Shown: one piece after another, positions 19,396 through 28,741 of the stretch | Numbering within the stretch: the stretch's first letter is position 1 | How the letters are laid out: each line of letters opens with the position of its first letter | NCBI GenBank assembly: GCA_016705335.1 | Contig: JADIYN010000080.1 | Span: 1 to 48,279 of the forward strand | DNA: 48,279 nucleotides | Direction: 5' to 3' | Origin: Draconibacterium sp. | GTDB taxonomy: Bacteria; Bacteroidota; Bacteroidia; Bacteroidales; Prolixibacteraceae | Notes under the pieces: generated by a model | What the model was told of the DNA's origin: nothing | Databases searched by the model: none | The model's input: only the letters and a program-made list of their open reading frames with translations | Made by a program: the position numbers and the translations under genes

Positions 19396-19533
19396 TGACT
19401 AACACCGGCATTCATGCCGGTGATTTAAAGTACGATAATCACCGGACTTTAGTCCTTTAAATCTGATATTAATGGCTAAAGCCGGTTCAAATCCTTTGAT
19501 TTAAATCCCTGGCATAAATGCCAGGGTTAGTCA
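19396..19533. repeat. REP-like intergenic palindromic element with terminal inverted repeats
   Basis: The ends are inverted copies of TGACTAAC. Inside are a hairpin ACCGGCAT-TC-ATGCCGGT next to the left end, GGACTTTAGTCC in the middle, and CCCTGGCAT-AA-ATGCCAGGG next to the right end. The two end hairpins share GGCAT...ATGCC, so the element looks like a pair of related hairpins in inverted order, as in REP/REPIN-type elements. It fills most of the gap between the GH9 stop and the GH43 start. There is no ORF inside and no second full copy in this window. Confidence 0.7.
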
Positions 19534-19549
19534 AAATCAAAAGGAAGGT

Positions 19550-22185
19550 TTACTTTTCCTTAATCATTTCATTCACTGCATTCGACAGAAAAATATAAGT
19601 AGCTCCTTCGGGAATAACACACTCGTTCTCACCCCAAAGGAATGGCCAGTCGTCTTTGTTTTCAAGATAATCAGGTTTCAGCAAAATCAAACCGGGAACA
19701 ATACCACCGGCAATTGTTGTGAAATCGGCACGGTTGTTTCCGTAAGCCACTTTCTTCGAGCGTGTTCCAACCGACAAAACAAACGAAAGATTTGAATACG
19801 GGTGACATCCGAAAAGATAATTCAGCCCCCTAAAAACATATTCCTGCCCGATGATTTCGGGGAAAGCTTTGTGCGCGTACCAGTTTGTATTTGCCCAGCT
19901 GATTACAACTCCGTTTCCACCCCAACCACCTTTTGAAATCGGCACTCCGTAGGGATTATCCTTTTCAGTTTCAGCCAGAGATTCCTTGTATTTCACCACA
20001 TAACCTTTCAGCTTTTCCTTGTAAGCTGCATCCATATATGGCAATGCAATTAAAGCAGTACTCATTCCGCGACCGATAAATCTGCCTGAGTTACCGCCTC
20101 CTCCAGCCGGTTGTTCAAGTGATGGCCAGATTTTTTCAAGAAACCTGTCGGCATATTTCTTCTCTTTTGTTGTAATGTAAAGTTGTAAAACCGTGTTTAA
20201 ATCTGAACCTCTTCGAAAAGCGGCCATCGGGTCGCTTGAATTGTTTTCCTGTTTTTTCGCAGCTTCATCAGCTTCAGCCAGCAACTTTTTTGCACAGGTC
20301 AGACTTCTGTCGGCTAGGTCGTTGTTGTACCCGCGAAGTGCGCGACTTGCTGCGGCAAGTGTTGCAGCAGTCTGGTAATCGAGGAACGAACTGCGGTTGG
20401 TGAAAGCCCAGCGGTCGTCCATGGTTCCGCTTGTTTTTCCATCAGTTTCGAAAGGTTTCAGGGTTGGGTTGTAGGGCAGGTTGTCGGTTTCTGTCATTGC
20501 ATCGCCCAAATGATGGTACTGGTGCAGGTTCGGAACAATTATTCCGCGAACCGGGTGACCAATATTTTCAACCTGGGCAACAAGGTTTAGCGCGCCATGT
20601 TCAATCTGCTGCAAAACATCGGGTTTCCCGTCGGGACGGTGCATATCAACATAACGTGTTTTCTGGTCGATAAAGGTTTGGTCCCTGTCAACTTTTAAAG
20701 TTTCCCAAGATTCCACAAAACTTGAAATTACACTGTTGTGCGAACCCGTTTGAATATCGAAATCACCGGCATCAAACCAGCCGCCAACTGCCATATTCGG
20801 AATACGTTCCAGCGGTTTGTATTTGGTATCGGTGGTATCGCTTTGACGGTAACCATCAAAATGCTGCCAATTCAGCGGCGCCTGCAAACAGTCATCTCTG
20901 TAAGGTTCTCCGTGCCACACGCGGTAAGCTTCGTTTACCTGCATGTGGTCCATCTGCACCGGAAACCACACATCCAATGTCGGGTGCCAGATATTTGCAT
21001 AAACATCGGGCCCAATGGTGAAAGTATTTGTTTTCTGTTCGCCATATTGAATGTAGTAAACACCGGGTTCTTTCACCGAGCTGAAATCAAACTTTGCATA
21101 ATTGTAGCGCAGGTAGCTTCCCCAAACCACAACATCACCCTTCAGTTTTTCCACCGCTTTTCCTTCGGCGTTAATCTGAAAAACCGAAGCTGTTTTTAAG
21201 GGTGTATCGTTTTTGTCGTGTTCAATTACCGCAATTTTTTCCTGAGCCGGAATATAACCTACCTGCGAAAAACCAATTACAGGTTCGCGTTTCCAGTTGG
21301 GAACAGCATTCGGTTCAAGATACCAGGTAAGCACTTTTCCGGTTTTATTGGCCGGAAGTTTACTTTCCACAATAAACCATCCGTTTTGTGCGAGATTGCG
21401 CCCATCGAAAAGCATCAATTCGGCATCAACAGCCTGTATTTTTATCATCCGTTCCGGGTCTTCGGGCGATAAAACAATTGTTTTACCTGTCGCCAACGGG
21501 AATGGCACAATAAATTCATTTTTCCCCGGTCGTCGAAAGTGGTATGCACATCAAACTGTTTTATCTTTTGCCTGCGGGTTCAATCCGGGTGTTGCCGGCC
21601 GGATATCGCGGGAAAATTCCGGGGTTGCCATCCATTAAATAAGTTTTTTCGAAATATGCAGTTGGCAGAAATTCGATATTAAACCCGGCGTTTCCTTCCA
21701 ATGCTTTTGGCAACGGTTTATCGAGGTACACACTGATTTCAACCCCTTTTTCTTTTGGTGTTACTGTAACCCGCGAATTAAAACCGAGTTCCTTGTAGGT
21801 CATTTCAACACTTATGGTTTGGGTTGTTTTATCCACTTTTCGTTCAACCACGGCAGGTACCAAATCCCACTGCTCGGGCGTATTTTGCAACCTCACTGCG
21901 CCACCTGTCGAAGTCCTGACCCCGTGATGGATGATTTCAATTCCGGCAGTTTTTTCATCAAAAAACATTCCGTTGAACTGGTTGCTGAAAACAAGCACAT
22001 TCACACCCTGTGTTTCGAAATACTCCAGGTCATTTAACTTGAATGTCTGGCTGTTACAGTTGGTTGAAATTAAACTGAAAAAGCGTGAATAAGAGAAACG
22101 TCTGCAATACTCCGAACGCTTTCAGAAAAGCATTAATGCTTTGTTTCCCAGGGAAAGCAAAGTTGTTATTTAGTTTGATTTTCAT
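19550..22185 (-). CDS. GH9 family endoglucanase-like enzyme with N-terminal beta domains, frameshifted
   Basis: The C-terminal 652-residue piece (19550-21508) has a CelD-type Ig domain (REPVIGFSQVGYIPAQEKIAVIE) followed by an (alpha/alpha)6 GH9 barrel. The barrel contains NMAVGGWFDAGDFDIQTGSH, with the catalytic Asp pair, then FLDYQTAATLAAASRAL, FLFGCHPYSNLSFVLSVG and NECVIPEGATYIFLSNAVNE with candidate acid Glu residues. An N-terminal beta domain is in a second piece (21561-22004), and the start with signal-like sequence is in a third (22054-22185). The pieces join if single bases are restored at about 21516 and 21585 and one removed at about 22050, giving roughly 878 residues. GH9 enzymes of Bacteroidota PULs cut beta-1,4-glucan backbones such as xyloglucan or mixed-linkage glucan. 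The substrate here is inferred from that family role and the neighbours. Confidence 0.85.
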
Positions 22186-22371
22186 TCTTACTATTTTTAG
22201 ATTGTTGTTGGTTTTAATATGTATTTGTTTTAAATCTGTTAATTCATTGTTTATAAATGATAGGGCTCGTTGGGGGGGCAACCACTTTTGTATTCAGCGG
22301 AAGCCCCTTTTTGTGAAAATAGATAATGAATATTTTCCATTAATTACTATTTGATTTTTTTGCGTATTCAA

Positions 22372-24315
22372 TTAATTCACAATAAGCACTCCGCCGTTTC
22401 CGGGAATTGTAAGTTCTATTTCCTGGTTAGTGCCCGGTTTTATCGTTGTTACTTTGCCATTCAACTGTTCGTCGTCGCTGTACATTTTGATTTCTTTTCC
22501 TCCCTGAAACATCGGAAGTTTTGCATTAATTTTCACGGTTTCCTTTTGGGCATTTACTCCGGCAACGTACCATCTATCGCCATGACGGCGGGCAAGGACC
22601 ACATATTTTCCGGGATAACCATCGATAAAACGAACCTCATCCCAGATGGTTGGGACCTCTTTCATAAAGTTGATGGCCCATTCGGGTGCGTCGGTCAGGT
22701 TGTTGGGAGCCAGCGCAAAATGCTGCACAGCACTCTGAAACATCACGGCTGTTGCCAGCGCATAAACATCGGAAGTCAATCGTTTTGAACCCCTGTTGGG
22801 TGTGTTGTTGGCATTGTAAAACTTGTTCAGGGCGCTGCCGCCAAAATCCATGCTGCCCACCGTATTGCGGATAAACGGGTGCAGACAGGCATTGAACGCT
22901 TCTGATCGCAGCTTCCTGTGAAAATGCAGGTTTTCGCTGGCCAGAATAGCTTCGCTGGCGGCATAATTGGGATACATGCGTTCCCAGCCACGTGGCAGCG
23001 TGCATCCGTGAAAAATCACAAGCAATCCGAAATCGTTGGCATCGTACAAAATATCTTCGTACTGCTTCATAGTCACCTGTTTATCGCCTCCAAAAAAGTC
23101 AACTTTAATGCCACGCACCCCAATGCTTTTCATCCAAGCCATTTCTTTCCGGCGGGTAATCGGGCTGTCCATAATTCCGCGCGGTCCCTGCGGTGCATCA
23201 TTCCAGTAACCATTCGAATTGTACCATAAATAGAGCGCCACATTTTTACTTTTTCCGTATTCTGCCAGTTCTTTAATTTTATCGCGCCCGATTTGTGTAT
23301 CCCACAGCGCATCGACCAAAATTGTCTGGTATCCCATTGCAGCGCTGAAATCGATATATTCTTTCTGCACATCGTACACCGTTGCACCATCCATTTTCAT
23401 AATCCAGCTCCAGCTTCCCTTGGTGTACTGGTATTTCTGCGATGCTTCGTAACGCGGTTCAACCACGCTGAATGGAATGGTTGTTTCAACAATTGGAGCC
23501 AATGTTTCGCCCAAAGTTAGGGTGCGCCAGGGAGTTTCGCCAGGTGTAACGATACCCGGCGACGAAGTTCCGTTGCCGTTGTTTTCTTCGTCCATCGGAA
23601 ATCCAATGGTGTATAAACCGTCGGTATGACCAATCAACCGGCTGGCGCAGTAGCGGCTGTCAACACCGGTTTCCGAAACCAGCACCCAACCGTTGCCATT
23701 CACCTTAAATAAACATGGGAAAGTATAGCCGTTTCCCTGGCCGTTTTCGCCCATTGGGGCGTCCACTTTATATGAAATTTCGTAGCTCGGCATGGTGCGG
23801 GCAAAACCAACCATCGCCTTGCTTTGCGCTGTCAGAAAAGTGGTTGTTCCCTCAGGAAAAACAAATCCTGTGGCCTCCTGATTCACAACACACGAAAAAC
23901 TTCTGCGTTGCGGATAAACCTTGTATTTAAACGCAACGTCGTTGTTACTGACACGGAATATCACATCAAAAACGGGTCTGTTTTCCTTTAAAAACGAGAA
24001 CACAGCTTCGTTTGCCTCGTAATGAACTTTGCTTTGTTTAATGTTGGGCAATTCGTAGGATTCGTCAATTTTTTTTGACCTGATTGAATCTCTCAGCGAG
24101 AGACCTTGTGTAAAGTCGCCAATATTTGTTTTCAATCCCAGTGGCGACTGCTGCAGAAACTTTTTTCCATTCAGCGTTACACTGTAAGTTGGTACGCCAT
24201 TTTCAGCCGACACGCTTACAACAAGCTTTCCATCGGGGCTGGCTACCTGTTTTTCTGCAGCATTTGCAAAACCAACTGTAAAAAGAAACAGAAGGAATAA
24301 TAAACTGATTTTCAT
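22372..24315 (-). CDS. GH97 family alpha-galactosidase-like enzyme (retaining type)
   Basis: An intact 647-residue protein with a signal peptide (MKISLLFLLFLFTVGFANA). It has the three GH97 parts: an N-terminal beta-super-sandwich (residues about 22-280, with SPDGKLVVSVS), a TIM barrel (about 290-560, with YTKGSWSW, GYQTILVDALWD, LYLWYNSNGYWND) and a C-terminal beta domain (YVLARRHGDRWYVAGVNAQ). Asp406 in RGIKVDFFGGDKQ matches the nucleophile of retaining GH97 alpha-galactosidases. The inverting alpha-glucosidases of the SusB type use a different base. I therefore infer removal of alpha-galactose side chains in the periplasm. A GH43 gene ends 26 bases upstream, which suggests one transcript. 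Near its 3' side, at 22271, is a G7 run inside a short palindrome. Confidence 0.9.
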   Translation of the reverse strand: MKISLLFLLFLFTVGFANAAEKQVASPDGKLVVSVSAENGVPTYSVTLNGKKFLQQSPLGLKTNIGDFTQGLSLRDSIRSKKIDESYELPNIKQSKVHYEANEAVFSFLKENRPVFDVIFRVSNNDVAFKYKVYPQRRSFSCVVNQEATGFVFPEGTTTFLTAQSKAMVGFARTMPSYEISYKVDAPMGENGQGNGYTFPCLFKVNGNGWVLVSETGVDSRYCASRLIGHTDGLYTIGFPMDEENNGNGTSSPGIVTPGETPWRTLTLGETLAPIVETTIPFSVVEPRYEASQKYQYTKGSWSWIMKMDGATVYDVQKEYIDFSAAMGYQTILVDALWDTQIGRDKIKELAEYGKSKNVALYLWYNSNGYWNDAPQGPRGIMDSPITRRKEMAWMKSIGVRGIKVDFFGGDKQVTMKQYEDILYDANDFGLLVIFHGCTLPRGWERMYPNYAASEAILASENLHFHRKLRSEAFNACLHPFIRNTVGSMDFGGSALNKFYNANNTPNRGSKRLTSDVYALATAVMFQSAVQHFALAPNNLTDAPEWAINFMKEVPTIWDEVRFIDGYPGKYVVLARRHGDRWYVAGVNAQKETVKINAKLPMFQGGKEIKMYSDDEQLNGKVTTIKPGTNQEIELTIPGNGGVLIVN

Positions 24316-24341
24316 TTTCTTAGGTTTAAATTGATTTGAAA

Positions 24342-25910
24342 TTAATTGATATCCGAAATTTTGTCGCTGATATGGAAATAATCGAAATCGGCATAACCGC
24401 CTGTATTTTTGGTGGCGTAGTTGAACAATCCGAAACGATAACCCATAAAATGCTCCATCAGCGTGTATTCCATTTTCAGCTCACCGCCAATCACAGTCCA
24501 TGTTTTGCCATCGAGACTGTAGAAAAACCGGGCAATATCGATTCTGTCGCGGAAGTTGCATTCAATTTTCAGATAGACTTCGTTTTGTGACAGCGGCACA
24601 CTTTCAAGCTCAGTGGGAGTGTCGGTTTTGTTGCTTACCATGAAAATGTATTTTTTACCATCAGCAATTTTAACGCCTACCTGCCCAAACTTGCGCTGAA
24701 ATACTGTTAATCCGGCAAAGTCGCCCTCTTTTAAATTTGATGCATCGAGTTTGGTGACACCTGAACTTACAGGTCCGAAAGTACGCTGTGTCAGTGTATT
24801 TCTTGATTTCAGGAAAAGACTGTCGATGCGACCGGTTTTGAGGCGCAAAAAACCTTTTCGTTCGGTCACCGACCACAGCGAATTGTCGGGATTATGGTTC
24901 CACTGCCAAACCAATGGTAGCGCAGGTTCGCCTTTTTTGCGGTCGAACTCATCGTTGTTAACGATTCCCGGGATTAAACCTTTGCTTGCCGGCAAATCGA
25001 GCGTTTCCGGAACTTTTCCGTCAACCCCGATTACCGGCCAGCCATCTTCCCATGTCATGGGTACGATATACGGAATCCTGCCCACCGAACCAAAATCGCG
25101 GAAAAGATAGGCAAACCACTTTCCGTCGGGTGTGTCAACAATGCCGCCCTGGGCAACACCCAAATCCTGAAATGCCACTTTCCCTTCCCACGGTCCGGTA
25201 ATTTTATCGGCGCGGTGAACCACCACTGTGCGCATTCCGCCGCGTGGCCAGGCAATATTAAACAGGTAGTATTTTCCGTTCACCTTAAAAATCTGCGAAC
25301 CTTCGCCAAGACCCACATTTTGTCCAAGAGGTGCGTTTGCATCTTCAATCAGAACCCTTTCGGTTCCTTCCTTTACGCCCGTGAGGTCGTCTTTTAATTC
25401 AATTATGCGTAGTTTTCTGACACCCCAAATCATGTAAATTTTCCCGTCATCGTCGAATAAAATGGTATTGTCGTGGTACGAAGGCGCAAAAGTGATTCTT
25501 TCCCACGGACCTTTTTCGATATCTTTTGTTTTATAGACATAGGTTTTGTTTGTCGTCTGTGCAAAAGTGGAAACATAGAAAATTCCCTTCTGATAGTTGA
25601 TACAGCTTGCCCACGTACCTTTTCCGTAAGTGCTTTTGCCGTTTACAAGGTTCATCGCATCCACATTTGCCAGCGTGTCGTAGGCATAATTAATGATTGT
25701 CCAGTTCACCAGGTCTTTCGATTTCATAATCGGCACACCCGGCGCCATGTGCATGGTGGTGCTGCTCATGTAATACGAATCGCCCACGCGAATCATCGAC
25801 ATATCGGGAACGTCGGCATGAATCACCGGATTTTGCGCCCTGATTGTATTAAACGAGAAACAAAAAATCACGATTAAAAACCGATAATAACCAAATGACT
25901 TAGTTTTCAT
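24342..25910 (-). CDS. GH43 family beta-xylosidase/arabinofuranosidase (GH43_12-like)
   Basis: An intact protein of 522 residues from the start at 25910, which leaves a clean signal peptide (MKTKSFGYYRFLIVIFCFSFNTIRAQ). The GH43 propeller shows the base Asp in HADVPDMSMIRVGDSYYMSSTTMHMAPGVPI, the modulating Asp in YHDNTILFDDDGKIYMIWG and the acid Glu in GLGEGSQIFKVNGKYYLF. The C-terminal 200 residues (WQWNHNPDNSLWSVTERKGFLRLKTG, FAGLTVFQ) form the concanavalin-like beta-sandwich typical of subfamily 12-like beta-xylosidases. It probably removes xylose or arabinose from oligosaccharides. The GH97 start follows 26 bases downstream; upstream is the patch of small decayed genes. Confidence 0.9.
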   Translation of the reverse strand: MKTKSFGYYRFLIVIFCFSFNTIRAQNPVIHADVPDMSMIRVGDSYYMSSTTMHMAPGVPIMKSKDLVNWTIINYAYDTLANVDAMNLVNGKSTYGKGTWASCINYQKGIFYVSTFAQTTNKTYVYKTKDIEKGPWERITFAPSYHDNTILFDDDGKIYMIWGVRKLRIIELKDDLTGVKEGTERVLIEDANAPLGQNVGLGEGSQIFKVNGKYYLFNIAWPRGGMRTVVVHRADKITGPWEGKVAFQDLGVAQGGIVDTPDGKWFAYLFRDFGSVGRIPYIVPMTWEDGWPVIGVDGKVPETLDLPASKGLIPGIVNNDEFDRKKGEPALPLVWQWNHNPDNSLWSVTERKGFLRLKTGRIDSLFLKSRNTLTQRTFGPVSSGVTKLDASNLKEGDFAGLTVFQRKFGQVGVKIADGKKYIFMVSNKTDTPTELESVPLSQNEVYLKIECNFRDRIDIARFFYSLDGKTWTVIGGELKMEYTLMEHFMGYRFGLFNYATKNTGGYADFDYFHISDKISDIN

Positions 25911-25994
25911 AAAAATTGTATTTATTAATAATTTCATCTTCTTTAAAAATATTCAAATTAGCGTTTTGCCTTAAACTTAGAACCGGTCATCTCA

Positions 25995-26120
25995 TTATTT
26001 TATCATGAACTTCTGCAAAGCTCTGCGGAAGATTTCAAGTCTTGAATTCCAGTCTGAGCTTACGAAACAGGAAAACTCTGCTTTCGAGTAGGTATATTTG
26101 TTCTGCTGGCCATGTTTCAT
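25995..26120 (-). CDS. Small hypothetical ORF, 41 residues
   Basis: A clean ATG-to-TAA frame encodes 41 residues (begins MKHGQQNKYTYSKAEF, ends ALQKFMIK), basic and without membrane segment or signal. I do not recognise it. It is 15 bases downstream of a decayed reading frame and 84 bases upstream of the GH43 start. It could be a fragment of a larger lost gene or a chance frame. Confidence 0.3.
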   Translation of the reverse strand: MKHGQQNKYTYSKAEFSCFVSSDWNSRLEIFRRALQKFMIK

Positions 26121-26134
26121 TAACTATTCATAAA

Positions 26135-26335
26135 TCAATTTATCATTAGTTTTTCAAGTCCGTTTCTAAAAGCAAATGGATAGAAAAACTGTCCATTTAA
26201 GTTTTTCTGTGGACTCGTTCTAATCTCAATCTGGTAATAATCAGCCTTTTGTTTATCTGTTTCCAATTGTCCAATTTGTCGCAGTTGAATTTAAAAACTT
26301 TGTATTTCCTATCAGTCCAAAAGACCCTCTCTAAT
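26135..26335 (-). pseudogene. Decayed small gene of unknown function, C-terminal fragment
   Basis: Two overlapping frames carry protein-like sequence: REGLFWTDRKYKVFKFNCDKL, then DKQKADYYQIEIRTSPQKN continuing to FYPFAFRNGLEKLMIN and a stop at 26135. One shift near 26245 joins them. No start codon is evident, so only the C-terminal part remains or the N-terminus is also shifted. The family is not recognised. It shares no theme with the hydrolases around it. Confidence 0.4.
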
Positions 26336-26367
26336 TAAGTCTTATTGCAAACTTTTCAATTGTCCCG

Positions 26368-26600
26368 TTAACAAGGTATGAAATCATAATACGGCACAAT
26401 ATCTCAATAAAATTCTTTGTTTCTTGAATGAAAATGGGTCAATTTCAGATAGTCATTAAATTCCTTATCTTTAAGTATTTCAAATTGGTTATCTGCAATT
26501 CTTTTGGCTCTAACAAAGTTGTCCAAGCATTCGAACCGTCAAGTAATTGAATATATATTTTGTCATCACTCATAGTCTGTCTTTTAGTTGGCTTTCCCAT
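26368..26600 (-). pseudogene. Decayed small gene of unknown function
   Basis: An ATG at 26600 is preceded by a good Shine-Dalgarno-like AGGAAG and opens MGKPTKRQTMSDDKIYIQL, LDGSNAW. One shift near 26520 leads into FVRAKRIADNQFEILKDKEF, and further shifts or stops lead into DIVPYYDFIPC at 26370. The pattern (short N-terminal strand, then an F-E-I-L segment and a later G/D-DIV) resembles small unassigned beta-barrel-like proteins often found beside toxin or immunity genes. That is only an impression. The interruptions may be sequence errors or true decay. Confidence 0.42.
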
Positions 26601-26642
26601 AACTTCCTTATAAATACAATCCTAGTCGGCCATGTTTTTCAA

Positions 26643-28724
26643 TCAATCCGTTATAACATCAATTTCAGCATACCCAATCCTATTGTTGTTCTCCGTGTTT
26701 TTCAATGCCCGAAGTTTTATGTAGCGAGCCGGAACTAGCTCAAAAAGTTTTGTTTGCCACAAAGGATTGTTTTTGATATTGGAGAATTCGCCTTCGCTGA
26801 CCTTTTTCCAGTTTTTACCATCAGCCGAAATGTAAAATTCGTAATGGGTAATTGTGCTGGGTTGCCATGAGTTCTGTTCGGGATAATATTTAAATCCAAT
26901 CAGCGTTAATGCTTCACCAAAGTCGATTACCAGGTCAACAGGAAGTTTTTCTACATCGCCGTGGCGCCAGGCTGTTGAAAGGTTTCCATCCAGAATTCGA
27001 TAGGCTTTTTCATCTTCAACTCCCACAATTTTCCAGTCTTTCCGTGGAAGTCCGAATTCCTCAACCGTGGCCGCGCTGCTTTTACCCGATAATGCTTCAA
27101 CCGAAATGGCGCTTATTTTCACTTTTCCTTCGGTTTGAACCGGGCCAGTGTATTTTGTCGATTCTTTGGTTGCTTCTGAACCGTCAAGTGTATAATAAAT
27201 TTCCGATTCGGCATCGGCCGGAATAATGCTGACTTCTCCGGCCTGGTTCCGGATGATGGTTGGCTGGGTGAGGATTTGCGGCGCATTGTAAACCCCAACA
27301 TTCGAAATCACCGGACACGCTTTCGAATCGGTAATATTGAAACGTAGCTTTGTGGCCGTAACCGTTGGGAATCGCAGGATTCGTTTATACCCGATGGTTG
27401 TTGCTTTTGCCAGTTCCTGCCAGTTTCCGTCAACCTGCGCTTCAATTGTAAAGCTTTTACACGTTGCCCCAGCCGGATATATTCCTGTGCAAGAAAACGG
27501 TTGAAAGTGGTTGGTTTGCTAAAATCGATGGTCAGCGAAGCAGTTTTCACCTCATCGTCGGTTGCCCAGAAGGTATCATTTTTTTCGTCGATTGCATTGG
27601 ATGCTCTGAATTTCCGGCTGTTTCCGCGGGTATCTGAAGCTTCGGCCTTTGCATTTTTCACCAGGTTTTCGGCAAATGCTTCCTTTACGGCGGCGGCTAA
27701 ATCAAGTGCAGCTTTTTCGTCGTTCGGATGTATCAAACCATTTGGCATTATCGGGAAGTTAAGCAGAAAAGTTGCGTTTCTCCCCACAGAATTGTACCAG
27801 GTATCCATCAGTTGAGGCAGGGTTTTCACCTTTGTGTCTTCCCCCGGATGGTAAAACCACTCAGGACGAATGGAAGTGTTCACTTCGCCCGGAACCCATG
27901 AATCACCATTTTCCACACCGTAATGCAACATTTCAAAAGGCACATCGCCGGTGGCATTCAGTAAACTCCAGTTGGTTTCGCCAATCCAGCCGCCTTCGGT
28001 TCCCACCCAGCGCAAATCAGCACGGTCGCCACCATCGTTCCAGATTACTATGTTGGGCTGCAAGTTCGCGCACAAGTTTGTAGGTGTTTTTCCAGTCGTA
28101 GTAGGTGGTGCGGTCGATTTTGCGGTTTTCGTTGGCGCCGCCGTAATAACCGGTTCCGCCGTTGGCACCGTCGTACCACACTTCAAAAATATCACCATAA
28201 TTTGTCAGAAGTTCGGTAAGCTGGTTCCTGAAATAGGTAATGTATTCCGGTTTCCCGTAATCGGCGTGATTTCTGTCCCACGGCGAAAGGTAAATCCCCA
28301 GTTTCAAATCGTATTCTTTACATGCATCGGCCAGTTCGCGAATCACATCGCCTTTTCCGTCTTTCCAGGGCGCATTTTTTACCGAATATTCGGTGTATTC
28401 CGAAGGCCACAAACAAAAACCGCAGTGGTGTTTTGCGGTGACGATGATTCCCTTCATTCCTGCTTCCTTGCAAATGCGCGCCCACTGCCGGGCATCCAGT
28501 TCGGTTGGATTAAACAGGTTGACATCCTCGTTCCCAAAACCCCACGACTGGTCGGTGTAGGTATTTAATGAAAAATGGATAAAAGCATAATATTCCATTT
28601 CCTGCCAGCGCATCTGGTTTTCTGTGGGTATAGGACCAAATGCTGCCGGAGCTTCCACTTTTTTGCAACTAATTTCAAGTAATGAAAGTGAGAGAATTAT
28701 TCCGAAAAAAATAAATCGTTTCAT
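26643..28724 (-). CDS. GH29 alpha-L-fucosidase lipoprotein with chitobiase-like and discoidin (CBM32-like) domains, frameshifted
   Basis: The start at 28724 gives a lipoprotein signal (LLEISC, Cys20). The GH29 barrel shows YYAFIHFSLNTYTDQSWGFG, GMKGIIVTAKHHCGFCLWPS, YDLKLGIYLSPWDRN and FEVWYDGANGGTGYYGGANE, where the Asp of WYDG is the nucleophile. It continues as QPNIVIWNDGGDRADLRWVG and GETNWSLLN. A chitobiase-type Ig domain follows (SEIYYTLDGSEATKESTKYTGP). The last 150 residues are F5/8 type C (VDLVIDFGEALTLIGFKYYPEQN, ARYIKLRALK). The open pieces are 28017-28724, 27308-28198 and 26643-27311. One extra base near 28062 explains the first break and another shift lies near 27470. The enzyme should remove alpha-linked fucose, or L-galactose as in some GH29 members, in the periplasm or at the surface. 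Its start is 17 bases downstream of the GH10 stop. Confidence 0.88.
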
Positions 28725-28741
28725 AATGAAAGTTTTAAAGT

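Noticed and set aside
20722..21199. Plus-strand open frames opposite GH9, GH97, GH29 and GH5
   Set aside because: They are antisense to clear enzyme genes, overlap each other, lack domain motifs, and are rich in His, Cys, Arg and Ser as expected for shadow frames.
22255..22290. GTTG-G run-CAAC palindrome as a terminator of GH97
   Set aside because: The symmetry is mostly a G7 homopolymer, the pairing arms are four bases, and no T tract follows on either strand.
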